Positions 50,687 to 58,545 of a stretch of DNA of 64,000 nucleotides are shown in pieces. How positions within the stretch are numbered: position 1 is the stretch's first letter; every line of letters starts with the position of its first letter. Under the pieces are notes generated by a model. That model had not been told where the DNA came from. It searched no databases and saw only the letters and a list, made by a program, of their open reading frames with translations. The translations under genes were made by a program, and so were the position numbers. Origin of the DNA: Arthrobacter sp. (GTDB lineage Bacteria > Actinomycetota > Actinomycetes > Actinomycetales > Micrococcaceae); the NCBI GenBank assembly GCA_031277795.1, contig JAITLQ010000007.1:186001-250000 (forward strand), read 5' to 3'.

Positions 50687-51937
50687 ATGAGCCAGAACGA
50701 GCAGGGCCCGTCCTCGGGCAAGCAGTGGTGGGAAACGGAGGAGTTCGACGGCGAGGGCTACGTCCCCGGCGCCCTGAACTCCTCGGCGGGGAGCGCGGGG
50801 GAAGCCGTGCCCGAGTCAGCGGCGCAGACCGCGCCCGAGACCTCGGGAGAGCCCTCGGCCGCGCCGCGGCCCGGCCGCGCCGAGCGTGAGGCGGCCGCAG
50901 CACCCGCCACCGAGGCGATGCCGGTGGTCGCCCCGAGCGACCCCGCCCCCACCGCGATCATCGCCCCGCCGGTCGCGCTGGCGTCCGCCGCGACGGGCCC
51001 GGCCACCGAGCCCCTGGCCGCGACGAGCGCGCCAGCCTCCGTCGCCCCGACGTCCGCCGCCGCGGCGTCCGCGCCCCCCACAGCGGCCACGACCGTCCTG
51101 CGTCGGCCGGCGCAGGCCGACGGCGCGACGGCGTCCCCCGCGGAGGCCTCCACCGCCCGGGACGGGCAGGCGCCGCCGAGCGAGGAGAGCCTGCGCGCCT
51201 CGCTCGAATCCAAGCCGATCCTGCCGCGCGTGCTGCAGTGGGTCGTGGCGATCCTCACCCCGCTCGTGCTGCTGGCCCTCGCCGTGCGGACGGTGGCCTC
51301 CGGCGCGTTCCTGTGGCTCGAGTACCACCGCCCCGGCTTCCCCTCCGACTCCTTCGGGTTCAGCGACGAGCAGCGCATGGTCTACGGCTCCTACGGGCTG
51401 AACTACATCAACTCCTTCGCGGGTTCCGACTACCTCGGCGGGCTCGTGGTTCCCGACGGCGTGCGGACCCTGGGCGAGCCGGCGCTCTTCCGCCCGGAGG
51501 AGGTGGGGCACATGGCCGACGTGCAATCGCTCGTGCACCTGCTCTACCTGCTCGCGAGCATCGCCGGCCTCATCGTCTTGGTCTCCTGCCTCATCCTGCG
51601 CGCGCGCTGGGCGGGCGGCGTGCGCCGGGGCCTCTTCGCCGGGGCCTGGGTGACGGTGGGCCTCGCCGGCGTGCTCGGCGTCCTGGGCGCGATCGGCTGG
51701 GAGCGCTTCTTCACCGGCTTCCACGAGCTCTTCTTCTCGCAGGGCAACTGGGAGTTCTACCTGGATGACACGCTCATCCGCCTCTACCCGCCGCAGTTCT
51801 GGGTGGACGCCGCGCTCGTCCTCGGTGGGCTCGTGCTCATCGCGTGCGTGCTCATCCTCGTGCTGACCTGGCCCACGCGGGCGCGCCGCGAGCGCTCGGC
51901 CCTGGCGCAGTCGAAGCGGGACTTCCGCCTCGACTGA
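50687..51937 (+). CDS. TIGR01906 (DUF1461) integral membrane protein
   Basis: 416 aa. Residues 1-~165 are an Ala/Pro/Thr-rich cytoplasmic region that starts SSGKQWWETEEFDGEGYVPG. About four transmembrane helices follow, with the family's outside segments FLWLEYHRPGFPSDSFGFSDEQR and WERFFTGFHELFFSQGNWEFYLDDTLIRLYPPQFW in parts. The family is widespread in Gram-positives with unknown function. AAGGA is upstream of the ATG. A strong hairpin follows the stop. Confidence 0.85.
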   Translation: MSQNEQGPSSGKQWWETEEFDGEGYVPGALNSSAGSAGEAVPESAAQTAPETSGEPSAAPRPGRAEREAAAAPATEAMPVVAPSDPAPTAIIAPPVALASAATGPATEPLAATSAPASVAPTSAAAASAPPTAATTVLRRPAQADGATASPAEASTARDGQAPPSEESLRASLESKPILPRVLQWVVAILTPLVLLALAVRTVASGAFLWLEYHRPGFPSDSFGFSDEQRMVYGSYGLNYINSFAGSDYLGGLVVPDGVRTLGEPALFRPEEVGHMADVQSLVHLLYLLASIAGLIVLVSCLILRARWAGGVRRGLFAGAWVTVGLAGVLGVLGAIGWERFFTGFHELFFSQGNWEFYLDDTLIRLYPPQFWVDAALVLGGLVLIACVLILVLTWPTRARRERSALAQSKRDFRLD

Positions 51938-51960
51938 CGCCGGCCTGCACCGGAACGCCG

Positions 51961-51993
51961 CCGCCCGGCCCCGCTTGTCGCGGGGCCGGGCGG
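51961..51993. terminator. Terminator after the TIGR01906 gene
   Basis: A perfect 14-bp stem CCGCCCGGCCCCGC (51961-51974) / 51980-51993 with a 5-nt loop, then TGTTCTG. It lies between converging genes. Confidence 0.85.
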
Positions 51994-52055
51994 TGTTCTG
52001 TGCGGTCGGCGGGATGCACGACGGCGGGCGGCCGGGCGCGGCGCGCCCGCCGCGC

Positions 52056-53921
52056 TCAGCGCGTGTAGAGGGCCTCCGCCACGGCGGCGAAGTCGCGGGC
52101 GACGGCGCCCCTGCGGACCTTCATCGACGCGGTCATGTGCCCGTCGGCCTCCGTGAAGTCGGCGGGGAGGAGGGCAAACTTGCGGATGCCCTCCGCGCGG
52201 GAGACGGTGCGGTTGGCCGCATCGATGTACGTCTGCACCTCGGCCTGCACGCGGGGGTCCTTCGAGGCCTCCTCCGGCGTCAGCGCAGGGGAGAGGCCGT
52301 TGGCGGAGGCCCAGGGGCCCAGCTCGTCGGCGTCGAGCGTGACGAGCGCCGAGACGAAGGGACGGTCGTCGCCGATGAGCACGCACTGGGAGACGATGCG
52401 CCCGGCGCGGACGATCTCCTCGAGCGGCCCGGGCGAGACGTTCTTGCCGCCCGCCGTGACGATGATGTCCTTCTTGCGCCCCGTGACCTTGAGGTAGCCG
52501 TCGGCGTCGAGCTCGCCGAGATCGCCGGTCTTGAAGAAGCCGTCGGCGTCGAAGGCCTCGGCCGTGGCGTCGGCGCGGTTCCAGTAGCCGCCGAAGACGC
52601 CGATGCCCTTGAGCAGGATCTCGCCGTCGGCGGCCAGCCGCACGGTGGTGCCGGGGATGCACGTGCCCACCGTGCCCAGGCGCGCCGCGCCGGGCCGGTT
52701 CACGAGCGCGGGGGCCGTGGTCTCGGTGAGGCCGTAGCCCTCCAGCACGCCGAGGCCGATGCCGTCGAAGAACGCCGCCAGCTCCGGGTTCAGCGGCGAG
52801 GCGCCGGAGATGGTCCACGCGACGTCCCCGCCCACGATGCCGCGCAGCTTGGGGTAGACGAGCTTGTTGAAGAGCGCGTACTGGGCGGCGAGCCACGGGC
52901 GGCGCGCGGGGCTCTCCCCGCGTCCCTTGGCGTCAAGCGCCTTGCCGTGCTCGATCGCCACGGCCATGGCGCGGCGGAAGAGCGCGCCCTTGCCGGTCGA
53001 CTCGGCCTGGTTCAGGGCGCCGGCCTGGAGCTTTTCGTAGATGCGGGGCACGGCCAGCAGCCACGTGGGCTTGAAGGCCGGCAGATCCTTGGTCACCCGG
53101 GCCGGGGTGGTGTGCGCCACCGTGGTGCCGGTGAACACGCAGGCGTGCTGCACGGCGCGGGCCAACACGTGGGCCAGCGGCAGGAAGATCGCGGTGCGCG
53201 AGCCGGCGGGGACCACCTCGGCCATGCTGACCTTCAGGTTGACCGCCACGAGCGAGAAGTTGGCGTGCGTGATGATGCAGCCCTTGGGGCGTCCCACGGT
53301 GCCGGAGGTGTAGACGAGCGAGGCGGCGTCGGCGAGGCCGGGGCGCGAGCGGCGCTGCTCGATCTCCGAGAGCGGCACCGCCGAGGCGCGGCCGCTGGCC
53401 ACGAGCGCGGAGACGCCAGGGCTCAGAGGGACCCACGAGGCGTCGGGCACGCCGTCGGGCTCCGGTGCATCCATGCGCCACACGCGCGCCTCGATGCCGG
53501 CATCGCTGGCCGCCCTGCCCACGATGGCGGCGCAGGCCTGGTTCTCGACGAAGACGCGGCGCGCTCCGGAGTCCTCGAGGATCCACTGGGCCTGGAAGGC
53601 GGAGGAGGTCTCGTAGATCGGCACGCTCACGCCGCCGGCGAACCAGATGGCCTGCTCGATGAGCGCCCACTCGAAGCAGGTGTGGCTCATGATGGCCACG
53701 CGCTCGCCCTCGCGCAGCCCATCGGCCACGAGGGCTCGGGCGAGCGAGCGCACGAGGTCGAGGTACTCCTCGGCGCTGACGTCCACCCACGTCGAGTGCA
53801 CGTCGTCGCGGACCGTGTACACCGGGTGGGCCGGCCGCTGTCCCTCGCGGTCCAGGAGCAGGTCGGTGGTGTTGTACGAGGCCGGGAGCGTGGCCTCGAG
53901 GGGGGCGCTGAACTCCTGCAC
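52056..53921 (-). CDS. Long-chain fatty-acid-CoA ligase (FadD15-like)
   Basis: 621 aa ANL enzyme of the longer eukaryote-like long-chain group. ATP motif VYTSGTVGRPKGCIITHAN, LLAVPRIYEKL linker, GYGLTETTAP, FFKTGDLGELDADGYLKVTGRKKDII and ASMKVRR near the end are visible. GTG 53921 has GGAGGA 5 nt upstream. It lies 96 nt after pmt on the same strand. It differs clearly from the synthetase at 20182-21900. Confidence 0.92.
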   Translation of the reverse strand: MQEFSAPLEATLPASYNTTDLLLDREGQRPAHPVYTVRDDVHSTWVDVSAEEYLDLVRSLARALVADGLREGERVAIMSHTCFEWALIEQAIWFAGGVSVPIYETSSAFQAQWILEDSGARRVFVENQACAAIVGRAASDAGIEARVWRMDAPEPDGVPDASWVPLSPGVSALVASGRASAVPLSEIEQRRSRPGLADAASLVYTSGTVGRPKGCIITHANFSLVAVNLKVSMAEVVPAGSRTAIFLPLAHVLARAVQHACVFTGTTVAHTTPARVTKDLPAFKPTWLLAVPRIYEKLQAGALNQAESTGKGALFRRAMAVAIEHGKALDAKGRGESPARRPWLAAQYALFNKLVYPKLRGIVGGDVAWTISGASPLNPELAAFFDGIGLGVLEGYGLTETTAPALVNRPGAARLGTVGTCIPGTTVRLAADGEILLKGIGVFGGYWNRADATAEAFDADGFFKTGDLGELDADGYLKVTGRKKDIIVTAGGKNVSPGPLEEIVRAGRIVSQCVLIGDDRPFVSALVTLDADELGPWASANGLSPALTPEEASKDPRVQAEVQTYIDAANRTVSRAEGIRKFALLPADFTEADGHMTASMKVRRGAVARDFAAVAEALYTR

Positions 53922-54017
53922 GGTGTTCCTCCAGGGTGGATGGGGTTCTCTGGTGTTCTCGGGTGGCGCCTCGGCCTCACGCGCGGGGCGCGGGCCGGCG
54001 CACGGCGGCGGGGCGGC

Positions 54018-55685
54018 CTAGCCCCAGCTGGGCAGCCACAGGCGCAGACGGTACTCGAACGGGGTGATGGTGCTGCCCGTCCACACGGGCCAGAACCACC
54101 ATGAGACCAACACCACGAGCGCGGCGAAGCCCAGGACGATGACCAGGCCGGTGCGCCTGCGCCGCGGTGGATCGCTGGGCCGGCCGGCGATGAGGCCGAG
54201 CACGTAGACCACGGCGAGCACCATGAAGGGCTGGTAGCCCGTCGTGTAGAAGATGAATCCGGTGCGCAGCGGGAAGAACAGCCAGGGGATGTACCCGGCC
54301 AGCACGCCGGAGAGGATCGCCAGGGCGCGCCAATCGCGGCGTCCAAGGAAGGCCCACAGCACCACGACGATGGCCGCCGTGCCGGCCCACCACAGGGTGG
54401 GGTTGGGTAGGTCGGTCATGACCTGGATGCAATCGCCGCCGGGGGAGCACGGCACGCCGTGCTTCTCGGCGGTGTCGTACTGGATCAGGACGGGACGCCC
54501 GGCAAAGAGCCAGGTCCACGGGTTGGACGCGGCCGGGTGCGGGCTCGTGAGCCCGTTGTGGAAGGTGTAGGCGGTGACGTGGTAGCGCCACAGGTCCCGC
54601 AGAGGCTCCGGGATGAGGGAGAAGAACCCGGTGACGTCCTTCGTGGCGCCGTGCCCGTAGGCCCCCGGGTGCAGGAACCAACCGGTCCACGTGATCAGGT
54701 ACGTCACGTGCGCCGCGGGAATCGTGTAGAAGAAGGCCGGGATGCCGTCGCGCAGGATGCCTGCGCTGAGCCAGCGCCGGATGCCGGCGGTGCGGCGGGC
54801 CTGGCAGTCCCACCAGACCACGAGGAGGCAGAACACGGCGACAAACGCGATGCCCGACCACTTGATGGAGCACAGCGCGCCGAGGCTGACGCCGAGCACG
54901 AGGCGCCACGGGCGCCAGCCCAGCCGCGGCCCGCGCTCCATGAAGCCCCGGCTCGGGACGCCGCCGTTGGCCTCGGCGTTGGCGGCGATGGCCAGCGCGA
55001 GGCGCCGGCGCCCCGAGTCCCTGTCCACCAGCACGAGGTAGAAGGACAGGATGACGAAGAAGCCCAGGAAGATGTCGAGGATGCTGACGCGGGAGAGGAC
55101 CACCTGCTGCCCGTCGACGGCCATGAAGAGGCCGGCGAGGGCGGCGAGGGCCACCGAACGGAAGAGCCGCTGCGCCACGAGCGTCGTCACGAGCACCGTG
55201 AGCGTGCCGAAGGTCGCCGAGGCCGCGCGCCAGCCCAGCCCGTGGTCGGTGCCGAAGATCGCCATGCCCCACGCGATGAGCCACTTGCCCAGCGGCGGGT
55301 GCACCACGTACTCGGGTCCGGCCGATGGCGTCGCGAGGCCCTGGGCGAACTTCTCGTCGATCTCCTTGGGCCACTCGCGTTCGTAGCCGAAGTGGAGCAG
55401 GCTCCAGCCGTCCTTGACGTAGTACGTCTCGTCGAAGAGCAGCTTGGCCGGGTGGTCGAGGTTCCAGAAGCGCAGCAGGCCGGCCAGTAGGGTCAGCACG
55501 AGCGGCACCCACACGGAGGCGGGGCCAAGCACGGAGCGCCAGCGGCCGGTGGGCAGGCCGGTCAACCGCGTGAGGAGGGCCGGGCGGGAGAACGCCGCGG
55601 CGGGCTCCGCCGGCCTGGCATCTCCCGCGCCCGTCGCCGGGGCGGCGGGGCGCGCGTGGGGGGCTGTCGCGGTTGGCAGAGTCAC
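54018..55685 (-). CDS. pmt: Polyprenol-phosphate-mannose protein O-mannosyltransferase
   Basis: 555 aa multi-pass membrane enzyme moving mannose from polyprenyl-phosphate-mannose onto Ser/Thr of exported proteins. The catalytic acidic motif LLFDETYYVKDGWSLL lies in the first outside loop, followed by VVHPPLGKW, AVDGQQVVLSRVSILDI, IKWSGIAFVAV, SSNP-type loop NPWTWLFAGRPV and ~10 helices. Start GTG 55685 is 7 nt after TAGAGT (55698-55693), suggesting a leaderless mRNA. It is divergent from rsmI, the Rv1002c/Rv1003 arrangement. Confidence 0.95.
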   Translation of the reverse strand: MTLPTATAPHARPAAPATGAGDARPAEPAAAFSRPALLTRLTGLPTGRWRSVLGPASVWVPLVLTLLAGLLRFWNLDHPAKLLFDETYYVKDGWSLLHFGYEREWPKEIDEKFAQGLATPSAGPEYVVHPPLGKWLIAWGMAIFGTDHGLGWRAASATFGTLTVLVTTLVAQRLFRSVALAALAGLFMAVDGQQVVLSRVSILDIFLGFFVILSFYLVLVDRDSGRRRLALAIAANAEANGGVPSRGFMERGPRLGWRPWRLVLGVSLGALCSIKWSGIAFVAVFCLLVVWWDCQARRTAGIRRWLSAGILRDGIPAFFYTIPAAHVTYLITWTGWFLHPGAYGHGATKDVTGFFSLIPEPLRDLWRYHVTAYTFHNGLTSPHPAASNPWTWLFAGRPVLIQYDTAEKHGVPCSPGGDCIQVMTDLPNPTLWWAGTAAIVVVLWAFLGRRDWRALAILSGVLAGYIPWLFFPLRTGFIFYTTGYQPFMVLAVVYVLGLIAGRPSDPPRRRRTGLVIVLGFAALVVLVSWWFWPVWTGSTITPFEYRLRLWLPSWG

Positions 55686-55793
55686 GGGCGCCACTCTACC
55701 GGCGGGCCCCGTGACCGCCCCGGCATCCCGGGTGCCCGGGAGTGGCACGCCCCGGCCGCCGGCGCGGGTGCCCGCGACGGTAGGCTGAGGGAC

Positions 55794-56648
55794 GTGAGCA
55801 GGCAGCAGAGCAACGGACGCATCGTCCTGGCGGGCACCCCCATCGGCAACCTCGAGGACGCGCCGCCGCGCCTGCGCAGGGCGCTCGAGGAGGCGGACAT
55901 CGTCGCCGCCGAGGACACGCGCCGGCTGCACCAGCTCGTGAGCGCGCTCGGGCTGAGCCTGTCCGGGCGGCCCGTGGCCTATCACGAGCACAACGAGGCC
56001 TCCCGCGCCGCCGAGCTCGTCGACCACGCCGCCGAGGGCGCCGACGTCGTCATCGTGTCGGACGCCGGCATGCCCACGATCTCCGATCCGGGCTTCCGGG
56101 TCGTCGAGGAGGCGGCCCTGCGCGGCGTCGACGTCTCCGTCATCCCGGGCCCGTCCGCCGCGCTCGTGGCGCTGGCTGGCTCCGGCCTGCCGACCGACCG
56201 CTTCACCTTCGAGGGTTTCCTCCCGCGCAAGCCGGGGGAGCGCCGCGAGCGGCTGGCCGAGCTGCTGGGCGAGCGGCGCACCATGGTCTTCTACGAGGCG
56301 CCGCACCGCATCGACGCGACGCTCGGGGCCCTCGTCGAGGCCTTCGGCGCCGGGCGCCGCGCCGTCCTGGCCCGCGAGCTCACCAAGCTCTACGAGGAGT
56401 TCCGCCGCGGAACCCTCGGGGACCTGCTCGACGGGGTGAACCAGGACCCGCCGCGCGGCGAGATCGTCCTGGTCGTGGCCGGCGGCGAGGCGCCGGCCGC
56501 CGCGCGCCCGGAGGATCTCGTGGCCGAGGTGTCCCAGGTCATGGAGTCCGGCCTGCGGCTCAAGGAGGCCTGTGCTCTCGTGGCCGAGCGGTCCGGGGTC
56601 TCCAAGCGCGAGCTGTACGAGGCCGTCCTGGCCGCCCGCAAGGGCTAG
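55794..56648 (+). CDS. rsmI: 16S rRNA (cytidine1402-2'-O)-methyltransferase
   Basis: SAM-dependent tetrapyrrole-methylase-fold enzyme for C1402 ribose methylation. 284 aa. Motifs VLAGTPIGNLEDAPPR, AAEDTRRLHQL, VSDAGMPTISDPG, VIPGPSAAL and TMVFYEAPHRI are complete. The GTG lies 7 nt after TAGGCT (55781-55786), suggesting a leaderless mRNA. It ends at a bulged hairpin. Confidence 0.97.
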   Translation: MSRQQSNGRIVLAGTPIGNLEDAPPRLRRALEEADIVAAEDTRRLHQLVSALGLSLSGRPVAYHEHNEASRAAELVDHAAEGADVVIVSDAGMPTISDPGFRVVEEAALRGVDVSVIPGPSAALVALAGSGLPTDRFTFEGFLPRKPGERRERLAELLGERRTMVFYEAPHRIDATLGALVEAFGAGRRAVLARELTKLYEEFRRGTLGDLLDGVNQDPPRGEIVLVVAGGEAPAAARPEDLVAEVSQVMESGLRLKEACALVAERSGVSKRELYEAVLAARKG

Positions 56649-56650
56649 CC

Positions 56651-56683
56651 GGGCACCCGGCGCGATCACGCGCCGTCGTGCCC
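56651..56683 (+). terminator. rsmI terminator
   Basis: GGGCAC (56651-56656) pairs with GTGCCC (56678-56683), and GGCGCG with CGCGCC inside, with a small internal loop. It is followed by TAAAATGAAC and contains the recurrent GCGCCGTCGTGCC core. Confidence 0.7.
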
Positions 56684-56825
56684 TAAAATGAACCAGATTC
56701 ATAATTGACCCGACGGTGGTCAGTCCACCCGTCACGGATTCACCTCCGACCCTCCCCGGCCGATACCGTGGGGGGAGGAGTTCCATGACGAGTTGCTCCA
56801 CCGAAACATTTTTCGAAGGAGAGAG

Positions 56826-58310
56826 ATGAACGTGACCGCAGAGCGCGAAGCAGAGCTGATCGCTTCCATCCCCAAGGGCCTGCTGATCAACGGTGAATGG
56901 CGCGACGCGTCCGACGGCGGCACGTACGACGTGTTCGACCCGGCCACCGGCAAGGTGCTCGCCACCCTGGCCTCCGCGACCTCCGAGGATGCGCTGGCCG
57001 CCCTCGACGCCGCCGATGCCGCCCAGAAGCAGTGGGCGCTGACGGCCCCCCGCGTGCGCGCAGACATCCTGCGCCGCGCCTTCGACATCATCAACGAGCG
57101 CCGCGAGGACTTCGCCCTCGTCATGACCCTCGAGATGGGCAAGCCCTTCGGCGAGGCCCTGGGCGAGGTCACCTACGGCAACGAGTTCCTGCGCTGGTTC
57201 TCCGAGGAGACGGTGCGCCACTACGGCCGCTACCTGACCACGCCCGAGGGCAAGAACAAGATCCTGGTGCAGAACAAGCCGGTTGGCCCGTGCCTGCTCA
57301 TCACCCCCTGGAACTTCCCCCTCGCCATGGCCACCCGCAAGGTCGGCCCCGCCGTCGCCGCCGGCTGCACCATGGTGCTCAAGCCCGCCAAGCTGACCCC
57401 GCTGACCTCGCAGCTCTTTGCCCAGGTCATGATCGAGGCCGGCCTGCCCGCCGGCGTGCTGAACGTGGTCTCCTCCGCCTCGGCCTCCAAGATCTCCGGC
57501 CCCATCATGAAGGATTCCCGCCTGCGCAAGGTCTCCTTCACCGGCTCCACCCCCGTGGGCGTGCAGCTGCTCAAGGACGCCGCCGACAACGTGCTGCGCA
57601 CCTCCATGGAGCTCGGCGGCAACGCCCCGTTCCTGGTCTTCGAGGATGCCGACCTCGACGCCGCCGTCGAGGGCGCCATGGCCGCCAAGATGCGCAACAT
57701 GGGCGAGGCCTGCACGGCCGCCAACCGCTTCATCGTGCAGGACACCATCGCCGACGAGTTCGCCGCCAAGTTCGGTGCGGCCATGGCCGCGCTGAAGACC
57801 GGCCGCGGCACGGAGCCCGAGACCAACGTGGGCCCGCTGATCGACTCCAAGGCCCGCGACGAGGTGCACTCCCTCGTCGAGGCCGCCGTCGAGCAGGGCG
57901 CCACGGTCGCCGTGGGCGGCAACAAGGTGGAGGGCGACGGCTTCTTCTACCAGCCGACCGTCCTGAACAACGTCCCCAACGACGCGGCGATCCTGCGCCA
58001 GGAGATCTTCGGCCCCGTGGCCCCGATCACCACCTTCTCCACCGAGGAGCAGGCCATCGAGCTGGCCAACGCCTCCGAGTACGGCCTGGCCTCCTACCTG
58101 TACACCTCCGACTTCTCGCGCATGTTCCGCGTGTCCGAGCAGATCGAGTTCGGCATGGTGGGCTTCAACGCCGGCGTCATCTCCAACGCCGCCGCCCCGT
58201 TCGGCGGCGTCAAGCAGTCCGGCCTGGGCCGCGAGGGCGGCGCAGAGGGCATCGAGGAGTACTCGACCGTGCAGTACATCGGCATCGCCGATCCCTACGC
58301 CGGCCGCTGA
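56826..58310 (+). CDS. gabD: Aldehyde dehydrogenase, succinate-semialdehyde type
   Basis: 494 aa NAD(P)-dependent dehydrogenase. NAD-binding and catalytic motifs are present: LITPWNFPLAMATRKVGPAVA, FTGSTPVGVQL, general base ELGGNAPFLVF, nucleophile GEACTAANRF and EIFGPVAPI. The pattern is that of succinate-semialdehyde dehydrogenase (GabD), giving succinate for the TCA cycle; other aldehydes cannot be excluded. The ATG at 56826 is close (4 nt) to AAGGAG, and GTG 56832 is an alternative with better spacing. The upstream 56684-56825 stretch holds a TTGACC but no clear -10. Confidence 0.88.
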   Translation: MNVTAEREAELIASIPKGLLINGEWRDASDGGTYDVFDPATGKVLATLASATSEDALAALDAADAAQKQWALTAPRVRADILRRAFDIINERREDFALVMTLEMGKPFGEALGEVTYGNEFLRWFSEETVRHYGRYLTTPEGKNKILVQNKPVGPCLLITPWNFPLAMATRKVGPAVAAGCTMVLKPAKLTPLTSQLFAQVMIEAGLPAGVLNVVSSASASKISGPIMKDSRLRKVSFTGSTPVGVQLLKDAADNVLRTSMELGGNAPFLVFEDADLDAAVEGAMAAKMRNMGEACTAANRFIVQDTIADEFAAKFGAAMAALKTGRGTEPETNVGPLIDSKARDEVHSLVEAAVEQGATVAVGGNKVEGDGFFYQPTVLNNVPNDAAILRQEIFGPVAPITTFSTEEQAIELANASEYGLASYLYTSDFSRMFRVSEQIEFGMVGFNAGVISNAAAPFGGVKQSGLGREGGAEGIEEYSTVQYIGIADPYAGR

Positions 58311-58324
58311 TCCTCAGCACGCGC

Positions 58325-58363
58325 CACCAGGGCCCCGCCTCGTTTCGAGGCGGGGCCCTGGTG
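58325..58363. terminator. gabD terminator
   Basis: An 18-bp stem from CACCAGGGCCCCGCCTCG (58325-58342) to its complement at 58346-58363 with a TTT loop. It lies between converging genes. Confidence 0.9.
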
Positions 58364-58498
58364 CGTTGTGAGGGTTTTTGCGGGGTGCCCGACGGCGCGT
58401 GGCCGGGTTAGCGGGACGAGGTCGGGGTGGGCCGGGTGACCGAAGGGCCCAGAGGCGCGCGAGCATGGTCCTGCTCGGGGGGTGGCGTCGGCCGGGTG

Positions 58499-58545
58499 CC
58501 CGGATCGGCCCGGGGCGCCGGAGCACCCGGATCGGGCCGGGCGCC
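58499..58545. repeat. 20-bp direct repeat in convergent intergenic region
   Basis: Copies of CCCGGATCGGSCCGGG-type sequence at 58499-58519 and 58526-58545 differ at one base and one indel. The second copy abuts the transglutaminase stop codon. The rest of 58371-58498 shows no gene; it includes the 19-nt sequence shared with 7206-7224 (here 58388-58406). Confidence 0.5.

Noticed and set aside
55686..57869. Upstream extension of pmt across rsmI and gabD
   Set aside because: Antisense to two secure genes; the true pmt start is the GTG at 55685.
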